A stretch of DNA of 64,000 nt from Brachypodius melanocephalos. Taxonomy: Eukaryota > Chordata > Aves > Passeriformes > Pycnonotidae. The notes beneath the pieces were generated by a model. That model worked only from the letters and a program-made list of their open reading frames with translations. It was not told the origin of the DNA and searched no databases. Each line of letters opens with the position of its first letter. The first letter of the stretch is position 1. The stretch is taken from the NCBI GenBank assembly GCA_013398615.1, contig VZSR01000055.1, forward strand, positions 2,904,883-2,968,882, written 5' to 3'. Position numbers and translations under genes: made by a program. Shown in pieces: positions 49,792 through 63,960 of this stretch.

Positions 49792-52700
49792 ATGCAAGCG
49801 TGGTGTCATCGTGTTGTTTCACAACTCACACAGAGGGATGGTCCTTAACATTCATAAAAGGAAGCTTCCTTGTACCAACAGGACGTGAGTTGCCCTGCCT
49901 CTGATAATGGGGTGATTTTAGAAGCTGTCATAGCCCCTAGGAGAAACAAGCAGAGATTGGGGTGGGGTGGAGAAGGGAAGAGGAAATGCCTTGATTCACA
50001 GTTATCGATTGGTAGGCAAAGCAACAGCAGATGGTTGTGGATAGAAGAGCATAAAGAAGCCATGAGGCAACGTTAGTCATCGTGATTAAGCCCCAAGAGT
50101 GTCTACACTGGCAGTTATTTAGTTTACTTGTTTGTAGGCACACATGACAGGAACTTAGAGGAGATGTGAAAAGGGAGGGCAGCAGATGATTGTGGCTGTC
50201 CTCAGCAGGTTCCTCCCTGGCAAGAATGATACAGGTACAGCTCTACAATGCTTGCCTGAGCAGAGGAAGGCTGGCACAGGCCTCCCTGCCTCCCAGGGCA
50301 CTTGGAACTGGGAAACCCAGGAACAGCTGAAGAGCTGTCAAGGCATGGGAAGTCGAGGCAAATGAGAGGAAGCCAAAAAAACAATCATGAGGAGGATGAC
50401 CCAGTCCAGCGTAATTTTGAGGGGTTTCTTCAAAACTCTCCTGTGAAGGATAGAGGAAAGGGCGTGGGCCATTATTTGATGTCAGGTGAATGGATGAGAG
50501 AAAACTGCACATCAGCAAGACAGGACAAAGCTGTGGGGACGGGGAAGACAGCAAAGTAGCCAGGGTGGAAGGACCAGTTGCCTGGTAGCCTTGAGTGCAG
50601 GCCATGTGGGGAGACCACAATCCCCCTCCAGCAGTGGGGATTGTGGACAAGAACATTAGCATTGCTGAGCTTGAGCTTTTGGGAGCCCTCCATACAGAAA
50701 AAAACACAGAATCAGAACTAAATTTTAATTTGGACTGGAGAACATGGATTTAAAGGTGAGGTTGATTTGTGTTCAGCATAAAGATAGTGGCTGGACTTTT
50801 GTTGGTAGATGAGGCTGGGCACCTCAGAGAGGTCCTGTTCTACCCTCTCAAAGAGGAAAGAGAACTGTTAAGGAAGGAAGGTGGCAACCTGAAGGATAGC
50901 AGGTTTACTTAATCTTCACAACAGTATTTCCACCTGATGTGCTCTGCAGGGCCTATGCTGAGAGAGTGAAGGAAAAACTAAGAGTGGGATCTGTGTCTTC
51001 CTATTTTATGGATCTTTCCCTCTCTTTCAGGGGAGTCAGGAGCAGCCCTGCAGCAGATACATCCTGAAAAGAACACCAGTTATCCATCACCCTCAGCACA
51101 CAGCAGTCCTACACCTGCTTGGTGAAACTACCAGCCCTCTTGCAAGGCAGCACATGCATACAGCTCTGTAGGATAGGGCTTGGATTGGGATGTTGTGGGA
51201 TACATGTTAGGAAGGACTCCTCACACTGAGCTCCTCTCCCATTTGCAGCATGGACCTCGCAGTCCTGCCAGACAGAAAGCAGCATAACTAGGTAGAGCTT
51301 CCCAGAAGGGAAATTACAGTCCAAATACGTTTTCTGTTTAGGAAATCCAAAAGAAGATGAAGGAAAAAAAAAGAAGCCCTTATCTATATTTATAAGATGA
51401 AGCTTTCCCTACACGAATAAACCTCTTAACACATTTTTCTGGGCGCTGAGGTTATATATTTAATAGGTTTTTCTGGTATCACTTAAAAGTAGATCACCAC
51501 CATGCAATGACGCCTGCTGCACTCTTTTTCTGGCATCCTCACTAGCTCCCTTCACCCGTGCCCCCAGTAACTAGAGCACCGTGTGTTATTCTCACCAGAC
51601 ACAGAGAGAGGATTTTTCCTTTACTTAGGAACTTCTCCTACAGAACTGCTCGGTCAACTCTCTTTTTTTGGCCCTCCATGCTTTCTTCTTTCCAACTCAA
51701 CAAAGAGCGGAGGAGGCAGTTTCCAGAAGAGGAGAGAGAGCACATACCCAACTGAAATCCTCCTCCTGGCTCTTCCTTAGCATCCTGGGGGTGCAGATCA
51801 GCTACTCTGCCCTCAAGTGCAGATCATGGGTAGCAGAAACACGCACAGGCCTCCAGTCAGCCTCTCTGCAAAGGAGAACCTGGCCTCTCATGCTGTGGGC
51901 AGTGGGGCTGATACCTATATTGCACCTTTAGAGCAAAGAAAACAACAAGCAGCTGCTTTATCAGCATTCCCAGGTGTCTCTGACTACCTCCTTATCCAGA
52001 GAATAGCTGTCAAGGCCTGAGGAGCCTCTCCTGTGCATTGCTTTGGTCCCCTGGTGTGTGCTGCAGCACAAGCATCCTTTCGAGCAAGGCACTACAAATT
52101 AGTGATGGACATATTAAAGTACAAAGAAGAGTCCTTGAGAAGTAAACCCTGCAGGGCTCTCTCACCCCTCAGCCAAGACTGCTTTGGTTTCCTTCTTCCT
52201 AGTGCCTGCAGTTCTGCACTGCAATGCCAAGAGCACAGCTCTTCTGCCATGGCAGAAAATGTTGGTAGGAGTTATATTAGCTGCAGGCAACCAAAAAGAG
52301 AGTGCATCCATCGTGTTCAGGGCCAGCTCTGTGGAGTAAGTGATTTGTAACCAGTACACACCTGCTTTCCACTTTTCAGACTTGGCATTTGGACTTTTGT
52401 CTAACCTCCTTCCCCTTCTTGCTACATGGTCGGGAGAAGTTTCATTTTGTTGCTTTATTGTCTCTCAGCTCCTTATTAAATACAATAAGTTAAAACCACT
52501 GCCTTAACAGCCATCCCTCAAGAGGGAAGAAGTGAGTTACTGTGGTGTCACTCCTGTGGTCCTGACCTAGGAGAAGAAAAATTGTGGGACTGCTCTCCTT
52601 TGCCTCTGCAAGGAATAAATATCTTGAACTGATTCTTGAGCTGTAGCTCGCTGTAGTCTTCTCACTGTTCCCTCCATTCACTTCCCACTCTTTAAGACAA

Positions 52701-55700
52701 AATAACTGCCTCTTCATCTAAAGAGATTTATCTATTCACTTTCGTGCATGGACAGAAAAAACCCATTTCTTCCCCCGCAACAATGCAGCTAACTCTGGGG
52801 TAGAGCTTGACAGCTATTTCACGGCACAGAAGGAGTGGCAGGGAAAATGCAGTTGTTTTTTGCCTGCAGAGATGGAACAGTGGATTGGAATGGCAAAAAC
52901 TGCAATTTAACTGGAACCTTGAGAAATCCTTCACGGTTTTCATAACTTAGCCCAAAGAAAAAAAAAAATTAAAAAAAGCTGCATGTAAAGGCTGAATCGC
53001 CAAAGCAGAGGCTGATTCAAAGGGAAGGGCTCTGCTCAGTGAAGTGCAACACTACCTACCAGAGCACCCACATATTCCTTAGAAGTTCTTTCATCTACCT
53101 AGTGAGTAAGCCCATTTCTGCTTCCTTGTGAAAATGGGCAATCTCAGAGGCAGGAGCACCAGAGCTGCAGGTGGAATAGTGAAATTGTGGGTCACTGCTC
53201 CTTCACAGCACCCAGATGCACCTCACACAGCAGCCGCCTCGTCTGACCTGATCAGAGGGCGTGATGCTCATGTGAGAACTGATCACAAGTGCTTTTCCTC
53301 CTGGTATCATATCTAACATATGCATTAACCAACATTTCCCCTTCCCACCTCCCACCATTTCCCTGCCCAAACCTGCTCCAATAAATGAAAGCTTCAGCAG
53401 AACTGGGTCTCCACCAGAGCTGGTTCAGGGACTGCCTCGCTGAGGACACAGTAAGGTGAAAGTGCCAAGGAATCACAGCGATAAGCCCAATGTAATTATG
53501 TGCTGAAGACATTACAGATAATTTGGGGTTTCTGAGCTTCTGACTATGCAAAAGCAAATCATCTCTACACTGTTAAGAGTGGAAGGTCAGAACACAGGAG
53601 AGGCAGGTGAGTTAAGCAAAAATCAGCCTTCAGTGGGACCTCACATATCAATGTCATTCACATATAAAGGAGTAAACAGAGTAGATGTTCTATGCATATC
53701 CTCAAGGAGAAAGCCAGCTAACAGCCCTGTGTCATCCCTTTCTGCCAGCCTCCTTCTCTGCTCCTTCAGTGGGAGGCACACCAGGAATTACACACACAAA
53801 CATCCCTGCATGACACTGCAAGTCAGAAGGGAGGATAGGCTCCTCAGTTTCTCAAAACACCAGGAATCCCAGTTCCTCTGATTTCTGGATGTCCTTGCTC
53901 TCGCTGATAACATCTCTGTGGTGTTCCAGCCTCCTCCAGAGGCCCCCAGGAGCAGGGTTTGGCTGGAAGCATTTGGCAGAAGAGGTCTTTGAGCAAAAGA
54001 GGGTGGATCAGAGGGTGAAAGAGTGACTGTTGCATTATGCAACATCCAGTCACAAGGGAGTTAGATTTTGATCTGCTTGCTGAAGTTCGCTATTTCTACT
54101 CTGGTACCTGGGGGTCAGCTTGGTGCCAACATCTGTATAACATCAAATATTTGCATCCATATGGAGAATGTATAATTAAAGCTTTCTGCAGACAACTGTG
54201 AAAACTTTCTCATATTCTCCCTAAATTGCATTGCAACCCCCAGATGAGGGCTGGGAGCCAAAATGTAAAAAGTCTGGCATAAATATTTAAATAACTTGAG
54301 CTACGTATTCTTCAACTATTAGCTAATTATTTTGTGCCAGCCATAAATGGCATCTGGTTCGTTAGCACAGGACACACAAGGATGCTGCAGGTTGGGCACA
54401 GAAGTGGGAAATGAAACGTGACTTCATGCTAATTAATATTAATGAATGGATCGAGAACCAACATCTCTTTGAAAATACGAGCTCAACAGGAGCCCAAGTG
54501 TGATTCATTATGATTATTGCTGGGGTGACAGCCATTACCAATCTCAGAGAAGCCTCTTTTTCATGTAGCATCTCTTCGGGAAGAACTTAATTGGCTTCCA
54601 GAAGAAGTCAGGGAGAGCAGGGGAGGTGGTTTCAGACCAACCTGCAGGTATGGGTTTTATTATTGCCCTGGAATAGGAGTAATAGTAACAACTCCTTCTG
54701 TGTGTGTGTGCTGTGCTTACCTTTCTTTGCTTGGTTTGCTGAGGCAAGAGCCATAGCCTGCTGCCAAAACCCTGCCATATTTACTCCCATTCCTAAAAAT
54801 TAAGTCCTTTTTTTATCCCTCAGTCCTTCTCCCACCAAACTCAGTCCCTTACTCCCCAGACCCCACCTACTTTGCTGCTGTTCCAGCCTGCCTTGGCAAC
54901 CAGCTAGATCAGCTCTGAAGCCTTGTACCTGCAGTGAGTGTGTTTTGCCTGGGAAGGAGAAAGTTTTTTCTCTAATATTTCACACACCACCTCTTTGGGA
55001 TGTGCTCAACCATGATGCCAGGGGAAAGTCTGAAAACCTGGGCAGTTTTCTTCCTTAGCTGACACACAGCCATGTAATGGGAACTGCCAGACATTTCTGG
55101 TCTCTTCTTTCAAGCCTAGTTGGGTTGCTCTCCGTTCCTGAAGCACACTCAGTCCTTACCTGGGAATGTTTGCCCTCAGATGGAGATCTTGGACAATCAG
55201 CAGCTGGTAGCCTGTGGCTTTGCTTAGCTCTCGTATTTGTACACCACACTGAGCGCCTGTGCTGACAGATCCGCAGCTTTAAGTAAGACTCAAATGGAAA
55301 TGCTGGACTCTCTCTCTTTGTTTAAGCCTGTTGAGTCAAGGAAAAGGTCTCCAAGTTGGTTTCTGCCCTTGAAGCAGCTCTTGAATTTCCATTATCATAT
55401 ACTTTTGGGAAGTATGTTGGGCTTTTGGATTGCATCAATCTTTTTCCTACCTAGGAATTACCACTCATCCCATCATTTGCCAACTATTTCTCTGTTGTGT
55501 CCTCTATTTCTCAGTCAATTTTCCACTAACAGCTGACTAGTCCACCAGCTAATCTCCCTCTGGTCTTGAACAAACATCAGCAAAAATCAGCCGAAGCTGA
55601 AAGCCTGGTGCAGCTTTACACTATAATTTTCCTGAATCAGGCAAGTATTAAGACCCAGTAGGACCAATCATAGATATCCAGAAAGGGTAGGAGATCACCA

Positions 55701-57321
55701 CATCTGAATCACCACTGCAATTCCCACTAGTACAGCTTTAACACTGCCATTCCTGCATTGTCTTCAGCACAATCAGTCTTTGTAAAATCAGCCACGACAT
55801 TTATGAGTAACAGAAAAAGAGAGAGGGTGATTGGTGTGCAGCTTGTGCTGGGGGCTCATGATGGGAATTGGAAGCTGGATCTAGGAATCCTTACCCAAGG
55901 TAGTTCATCATGTCTTGTGATTTCTTCTAAAACCCTTATATTTCTCCCCATCTTGCTTAAGACTGGATGGGAAATTGGGTTAACAAAAAATGTAAGGAAT
56001 CTCTCAATGCAGCAGAGACTGCTTCAGAGCCAAGTTTCCCAGGGGAAATAAATGATGAACAAAAACAAACAACAGCACAGCTCAAACGATTCCTCCCCTC
56101 ACCACAGTCCTGAGATTTCATAATTGCTCCCTTCATGGCCATTTTGGTTTGTAATATGCAGAGTAAAGATTTCCATTATAGCTGTGTTTACTTAATCACT
56201 ATAATTTTTTTAAGTGAAGTTCAGGCTGTTGAAAGCACCGGGCTGCCAGCCCCAAGCAAATTAGCCATCAGCTAGTTGCACAAGAAGCTGTTCTGCTGTG
56301 ATCCTGAGCAAAGGATTTGCTCCCCAGCAGTCTCTTCATTCTCAGATGGATCACCCAGCTCTGGGAATGAGAAGGATATTCATCACATTACCCCCTTTGC
56401 TTTATCAGGCAAGAAGAGGAGGGTGTTTGTGTGTAAAACAATCAGTCTCTCGGAATGGGATGATCATGTGGACATTTGGGACTAGTCTGACATTCATCAG
56501 AGAGAAGCTAGAGAATGGACAAATGTAGAATTCATTTCAGAAAGCAGCAGGACATTGACTACATCTGCAGAATAGTTTTTCCAGTGAGGTTACATTGAAT
56601 ATTCTCGTCGTGCATGGCACAATATCCCAGCATGAATATTTAATCATGCAGGGCAAATACAAGTAGACTGAAATTCTAAGTGATGACAACTTTCAGATGA
56701 CCTAGGCCCAGACTAGAATTTGTGATTTCAGATGGGAAGGTTCCACCTCCCATTCCTGTCCTCCTGAGACATTGATCTCTATTTTGGGGAGCTAGGAAAC
56801 ACCTTAGCCTTTATAAAAGCAGCAACAGCTGCTGCACAGAGGACTTCAGCCAAATGAGACCAACACATGGAAACAGTCAGTACCTGCAGCTGCTGGAAGG
56901 GAGGCACTTTCCTGGACAGGATGCATGAGATTTGCTGTCATCCGAGGCAGTGAGCAACATCAACATTTTCTTGGCACTCTCATGGTTTCCAGTGCCTCAA
57001 ATCAAAACCAAGTTCAAACCAAACCAGATTTCCATTGCCGTTGCCAAACTGGATTGGCCTGAGCTGCTGGGCAAAGCCACCCCACTCTGTGTGCTTGTAA
57101 ACTTTAGGAAGTAAAAGATTCAGCTTCTGAAAAAACCTCAGGGGTGCAGTAGATGGTATTCCTTGGCCCTAGTGGATCTCCAGCACAGCTGTCAGGTTAT
57201 TCTAATGGGCACTTTCACCTAGACCTTTCTGCAGGTTCTCCACCCTCAGCTGCCACACTTCCCAAAGTCTCTACAGATGACAGAGATAGGAGAAAAAACA
57301 GAAGTGGCTGTGCACTGAATC

Positions 57322-57803
57322 CTAGAATCATTAATATTGGAAAAGACCTCCAAGGTCATAAAGTGCAGCCTTTCACCAATCACCACCTAAAGCACCTGAA
57401 CTCAACTACACCACAGCACTAAATGTCACATCCAGTCATTTCTTGTACACTTCTAGGGATGGTAACTTCCCATCTTCCCAAGCAGTCCATTCCAGTGGTT
57501 AACCACTCTTTCCATTAATAAATTCTTCCTGATGTCCAACCTGAACCTCCCCTGGTACAGCTTAAGGCCGTGTCCTCTTGTCCTGTCGCTTGCTGCCTGG
57601 GAGAAGAGGCTAAACCCTGGCTACACCATTTTTCAGGTAGCAGAGAGTGAAAATGTCTCTCCTGAGCCTCCTTCTCTCCAGCCTTAACACTCCCAGATCT
57701 CTCACCCTCTCCTCAGACTTCTGCTCCAGACCCTTCCCCAGCTCCATTGCTCTTCTCTGGACTCACTTCAACACTTCAATGCCTTTCCTGAAGTGAGGGG
57801 CCC
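57322..57803 (-). mobile_element. CR1 LINE 3' end, inverted
   Basis: The plus strand carries the complement of CR1: TAGAATCATTAATATTGGAA, AAGACCTCCAAGGTCATA, CTTCCTGATGTCCAACCTGA, CTTAAGGCCGTGTCCTCTTG, CTTCTCTCCAGCCTTAACA and TGAAGTGAGGGGCCCA. About 480 bp survive, running from the terminal repeat into the end of ORF2. It lies upstream of IGSF3 and on the same strand. No intact ORF remains. Confidence 0.95.
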
Positions 57804-58459
57804 ACTGCTTTTGGGAGAGACTACAGACCAGCTCTATCACAATATCAGGTGCACAAATCCCATAGAAACACCAGAAAGGAGAAAGTTTGGTTCTCCTGGC
57901 CAGAAGCTACCACAGCACTGGGACTAAGTGCATGATCAGACAAAAAAAACCCCAAAACATATATATATAATCAAGAAAACAGGGCATTAACAAGCTTATT
58001 CCTTTTTGTAGATAGAAGGCTGAATTCTTCTAGTCCCATGTTTAAATCACTGTAACCCATTTCCTACTTTCTGCTGACAGGAATATTATCCAGTCGCTTC
58101 AGCAAGGTTGTCAGGCACTGGTGAATGGTCCTTGCATTGACACCTCCAAGCATCATCCCCATTTCCTAGCAGGAGAGATTCAGAAAGTTCAATATCACCT
58201 CTCTTTGCAGAAACAAATCCACATAAAGTGAAGCTATCACGGCAAATTTTAGTGCACGTGTTTGCGTCACGGAGAGGTGGAGGGGGATGCAGGAGAAATT
58301 TCACTGTACAGGCAACAGGCAGAAATTAAAAGAGCACCAAGTGGCCAGGTGGTGAGGAAACTCACTTCTGATTTACAATTGCAATGATTGCGATGAATAG
58401 GGAGAGGCTGTGATTAAAAATGTGTCTGAAAATAACAGTAATGATTTCCACTTGTATGC

Positions 58460-58535
58460 CTTTGATCAGGCAATCTCACAGTATTGTATAAATGAAACCT
58501 CCCAATATCTCTGTAAGCTTGGGAAGCCTTCTACT
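58460..58535 (+). repeat. Ancient L3/MIR-like relic
   Basis: ATCAGGCAATCTCACAGTAT, TGTATAAATGAAACCTCCCA and ATATCTCTGTAAGC resemble the recalled L3/MIR segment (caatctcaaagcactttacaaa ... cctcacaacacccctgtgaggtaggtaa). The match is diverged and the assignment uncertain. Confidence 0.4.
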
Positions 58536-61500
58536 GACACGAACATGTCAGAAATAAATACCGGCTGAATGGTGTTAGACAGGTGATGGCTTAGATATTT
58601 CATCCTCTCTTGGAAGAAGAGTTTCTAGAGATGGAATTTGTCCCAATTATAAAAGAGGAATAGATCCTCAGTATGAGCTATATTGGACTACATGCATAAA
58701 TTACAGCGCAAAATGATCATTCAGCCCATTCAGTTCTCATTTCTGCAGGTGAAAATGCCAATAAGGGAGCTAATCACCTGTCTGTAAGGATGATTTTAAA
58801 AGACGGAGACATTGCCCATCAAGAACACCACTGGGAGTCATCAACTCTGCTCAAACAGGCTGCTGGTAACCATCAGGAGGTAAGAACTGTACTTCCAGTC
58901 TCAGTGACTGCAGGATTAATTTGAGTGAGCCATCTGGAGCAGAAAAAATGTACATTTGTTACCGTGCCCTTGTGCATTACATTCCCCAGCACAAAATTGT
59001 GCAGGACCATCACATCCAGCCATAAGCCTGATGTGGAGTGTCCTGGACACATCATCTCACCTGTAAGCTCCCTGTAAGCCAGAAGGCATCTAGGCAGCTT
59101 TTCCACAGGTTTTGCAGCTAAATCCCATCCCAGGGCAGGAGACATCACGGGATATTTCCCTTGCAATAGCAGAGTGGACCCAAAACTGAACAGAGCGTGT
59201 AATTTTCTGTGGTCAGGCAATTTTTTAATGTTTGGAAAGACTGACACAGTTATGTTTGGTCTTGATGGGGTGTTGAGAGGGTTAAATATGGCTCAACACT
59301 TATTTCACTTATGATTATGTTCATCCTCCTGTCACCAAGAAAAAAAACCAAAATATACTCTGATATTCAGATCTGGCAAACTATTTTAGTTTGCACTCTT
59401 TTCTGTTATTCAGTGAATATGAAATTACTTTTCACCAGTTCAGAAGATATTTGTATAATACTTTTCAAGGATAAGTTGTTGAGGTCAGACACCCCAACTT
59501 CACTGTTATGGTTGATAACCATAATTCTGGCCTTCCTCAAGAGCCAGTAATAAGCTGCCTGCATTAATCCTATTTAGATGTTTGATTTGGCTATATCTGT
59601 CAGCAGACAGATTATATAAATACAAGATTTGAAGGGAAAAAAAATCCTCATGGTGCATATAACTAAGAGCAGTTTTACCTTGGTCAGGAGAAGTAAAACA
59701 TTACCCAGCTAGTCAAATGCCAGAGATGCTCTCCAGGTGACAAGAGGAACCTCTCCCCAAAAGATAAGGCAGTGCTTAAGCTATTTAGGGCAATGTCAAA
59801 ACACCACCCTTAAAAATTTAGACTTTAAATGCATCCCATGAGGAAAGAAGAAGTCAGCCTGCACTCCCCAAAAGCTTTCACAAAGGAGACCAGGTCTAAA
59901 GGCAGGGTGTTGGTTCTGCCCTCACTGCTGCTGTCCCCTGCCCTGGGGACAGGACACAACACCCCTGTGCACGCAGGAGGGATGGAGTTGGGGCAAGCTG
60001 CTCCCTGCTCACCTGCAGCAGAGAGCTTTTAGCTGTGTGAGCCCTCCAGCCACACAGCCCAGAGCATCCAAACACCCTCAGCTTCTTCTCTGCCAGCCTC
60101 CCTCCATGCCCATCTTCCCACAGTCCTGCTTGAGCCCAGCCAGGGTTTGTTAGAAAGAGTAAAGCTGTGCAGGTATTGCTGTGTCTGCCTGTTCCCCTAA
60201 CAGGTGCTCTGTTAAGTGGATCCTGCTGTGTTGAACAGCCTCCCCCACCCCCCTGTAACCTACTTACATATTTTCTGTGAGTCTGCTGGCCTGGTGATCT
60301 TGCACTAGCAGCTGCTCCAGGAAGGGTCACATGGCTCCTGTAATTAAAACAGGGTGGAAAAGGGCAATTTCTCTGCTTACTCAAAGGAAAAAAAAAATGG
60401 GGATGAGGGGAAGGATACCCTTAGCTGCTGACAGGAGGGATAACAAGACAAGGCTTGAGGATAAGTTGCCTCAAAGTTCCTCTTTGGTTGTTAATACAGA
60501 GTAGAACCAGAAGCCATCAGGCCCTGTGCTGTCAGCAGATCACTCAAATAACATTAACAATTATGGTCATAGGTGGAAAAAGTGTGGTCACATTTGATTT
60601 CTTCTGGCCCTCTTCTTTCTCCTTCACTTCCCTGGAATAACTCACCAAGGCACACCAAGTGGAGACCTCAATTACACGCGCCATTGGCACCCCCAGCCCT
60701 GCAAGCAGCAGAAGCAGTACTCCTCAGGAACATCATTAAGCACAAAACTCAGCTGAGTTTGTCCTGTCAATTCATTATCTGGGATTTTTATATCTATATG
60801 TACATGAATATGTACGTGGTGCTGCCACCCTCTGCACTCCTTCTAGTGTACAGCCATGCCTGATCCTGGTGGATTTCAAGTGGAAGCTTCTCAAGGCAGA
60901 TACCTCTGGATAGCACATGCACACCAGAAATGGGCTGTGAGCTTAAAATTCAGACCAGGGTGATGCTGGCAGCTGGTCCAATGTGAGGGAAACCTCTGTT
61001 CCTTATAACCTGACAGTGGGGAAGAGAGTTCTATGCCAGGGGCTGAATCAGTCAGAGGCATCATTAATACATCTAATACAGTCTCTGTGGGAGTGCACTA
61101 GGGTAATCCAGGTTGTGGGTGTCAGAAACAGTGCATTTATTATGGGGAGGTGGGGGTTGTAATCAGAAAAAAAAAGTACAGGATTTTTCTGCAGGTTGTT
61201 ATGAAATCACTTAAGAGAGCACGTTGCAAGTCATTCTGCTGAGAAACAGAGCATCCAAAAGAGAAACTGCTGTAGGATGCTGAAGAACCCATATACTCAG
61301 TAATTGGGAGACTGGTGCAATGAAAGTTTATCAACTGACTGAGAAGAGATGGAAGCAGAGCTGGAGAATAAGGATTACAGAGTCCCTCTTCTCAGCAGAG
61401 CTCTCTGTTTTCAAATCAGCTTGCAAGCACTGCATGAGGAGCCTCACAAATGCTGGGTGGCTGAAGCCACAGCCCTCTACAGAGACTCTATATTAGCATA

Positions 61501-63399
61501 AAATAAGGGGATTCTGGAGACCTGCACTGAGATGTCACCAGCTGCTGTAAAATCCCCGGGATGCCCTTCACCACTCTATTTTCACTCTACAGCTCTCCTG
61601 AAAAGATAGGGACATAAATAATGGACTGTAAGGAAAGGAGGGGTGGCTGCTTGAAACTTCCCTCTGCAGGGAGAGTGTTCTTGGAATAAACCCGTGGTTT
61701 GGACACTGAATGAAAGAAATCTGGATCTGGTGGGCAGGATGGTGTTAAGGTTGCAGGCAGATGCTGGTGGAGCCTTCTGCAGTTTTCTCTCTCCCTAACA
61801 TTGTTTCCAGAGACAGTAATTGGACATTTAACTTTTATGTTGGTGTAGTAAACTAACCTTGCTGTTAACTCTGTCTGGTAATAAAATATGGTCTCTCCAT
61901 AAAGAAGATTTTCAGGATCATTTTTTTTTTACAAGGCTTAGAGATTTTTTTCAGAAAGAGTAAAGTGTTTTTCAAGTCTCTCCCACCCAGAGCTAATTGT
62001 GTCATTACCAAGAGCTGGGACACAAGTTTCACATTTTCCCCACAGGGATTGTGGCCCAGTAACACTCACTGCTTCACCATGGGAAGGGAATTTCCATTCA
62101 GTGTGTAGCAGGAGAGGCAGGATCATGGATCCTCATGCTGAAAATAATCTGTTCACAGAAGGGAACTGTAAAGGATCCTCCAGGCTGGTGGAGCTGAAGG
62201 TACTGTAAGTGCTGTACAGGCTGGCCCCTATAGATTAGTCCAATGGGCCATGAGGCTCAGAAGGAAATTTGGCCATTATTTCTTCTGACAGGGATGGAGG
62301 TAGCATGTGGCCCTAGACACTGAGTTACTCATCCTGCCACAATAATTCTTCCCGGAATGCCATCATTCCTGAGACCATTTAGCATTTTGGTGGTTGCTCT
62401 GATCCACTCTGGGCTAACACTTGCTCAATAAACTATAATAAACCTATTAGATAGGTTTGCTGGAGTGTACTGCCAGGCTGGGACAGAGTCATTTTTCACT
62501 GCATTCGGTTACATCCAAAGTAACGGACCAACAGGAATTAATGTTGATGTGATGGAGTGGTGCGATCTGAAAACGACCTTTTCCTTTTATCCTCACACTC
62601 TTTTCTTCTTCTCAGAAGAAAAGCTCAGAGCTCTTCTTCTGTGGGGCACAGCAGGTGTCTGTGCCACTGCAGAGGGGTCCCCTCCCCAGAGGTAACCGTG
62701 GGGGCATCTAGGTGGAGGGAACCACACTCTGGCAGTTTCTAAATTATGGACAAAAAGAGATTTTTTTTTTCTCCTCAGTATCTGAGGGCTTTTAGTATCT
62801 ACAGTGTACCCTTTTCTTTATTAATTAATGTTATGTTTAAAACCTAAGTAGGTTCTTATTTCTGCTCGGTACTTTTTATAATGCCTCGTCAGCACTCCGG
62901 TGCCTTTCCTTTCCAGTCAGCCTCAGAGTTGGGTTCAACTCCTGATGTGTCACCCTGGTCAGAACTGTGTTTGCTGCACCTTTAGCACAAGGGTGGGGGT
63001 AACTCACAACCTGGAAAGGGGAGCCTGGCATTTACCTGCAGGAGTGCAGGTGAGGAATGCCAGGCCATGCCTCCTTCCCTGACCCTATGGCTGCTGCAGG
63101 GCCCCTGTCCCAGGCTGGGAGGTGTCACCAGTGGGGTGTCCCACAGCCTGTCCCCGTGTCTGCAGAAGTGGTCTGGGCCACGCTGTGCTCACTGGCAAGG
63201 CTGGCACCTGCAGCAGGGGGATAAGCAAGGGGATAAACCAAATAAATATTTGGTTTTAGCATGAGAATTAACTGAGGTGATATCCACAGAAAATCTTTCA
63301 CTCCAGTCTTGGTGTTACACCTCCGTTAGAGGTGCATTAGTTAGAACTAATGCAATTACTGCACTTTTTTTCTACAAGAAGAAAAAGCACGGGGAGAAA

Positions 63400-63960
63400 C
63401 CCTCCCATGGGAGCTCATTCTCTGGGAAGCGGTCGGGCTCAGCAGGGCACCCAGGCAAGCTGCCAGTCTCAGCCGGGCAGGACACTGTCGCCAGGCTGGG
63501 CTGGTGTTTAACCACCACGAGAGGTTTGTGTCTCATCGCTGCCCTTTTCCAGCGAGGCAGGGATGTGGGATGTGGGATGGAAAAGGTGCCACACGGGCGA
63601 CGCGTCTGCCGGGCCCCTTCTCCCCTGGGTGCGGAGAGAGCCCGCAGCCGGCGGGCAGAGAGGGAGCTCGCCTTCCTCCCCTAAAGCACAGCTAAATTTA
63701 GAGGCAAACTGCAAACAAAGTGACGGTGAGCTGCTGCCGCTGCCCATAAATTATCCAGCTGCGTGGGCTGCCAGCGGGCTCACCGACACCTCCCGGAGCT
63801 CCTTCGCCAGCGGGGGCAGAGGAGGCAGCGCAGGGAGGAGATGCTGCCTCCCCAATGCTTGCCAGGTTCCCCCCGCACTGCCCTGGCCCCCATCCCAGCC
63901 CCACTCCCTCTCCCCAGCCGGCAGGAACGCCGGTTCCACGGATGGTTGCCATGGGTTACA
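63400..63960. promoter_or_regulatory. CpG-rich block, possible second promoter
   Basis: CpG density rises again at the right end (CACACGGGCGACGCGTCTGC, CCCGCAGCCGGCGGGCAGAG, CTCACCGACACCTCCCGGAG, CTCCTTCGCCAGCGGGGGCA). The pattern resembles a small CpG island that may continue beyond the window. It could serve an alternative non-coding first exon of IGSF3 about 22 kb upstream, or a neighbouring gene. No coding exon is recognised inside it. Confidence 0.45.

Larger units (their letters stand above)
41761..63399. other. Upstream sequence with no recognisable gene
   Basis: About 21.6 kb upstream of IGSF3 with no exon I can recognise on either strand. Open stretches here are short, without homology I know and without convincing splice context. 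Contents are MIR/L3-like relics (43110, 58460; weaker ones near 43670 and 44690), an A41 tract (47125), a 10-bp inverted repeat (49765), A-rich patches near 49553-49635 and 57937-57956, and a CR1 copy (57322). An AT-rich, TAAT-motif-rich stretch near 54120-54560 could be a regulatory element. An upstream non-coding exon of IGSF3 or a lncRNA cannot be excluded. Confidence 0.6.
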
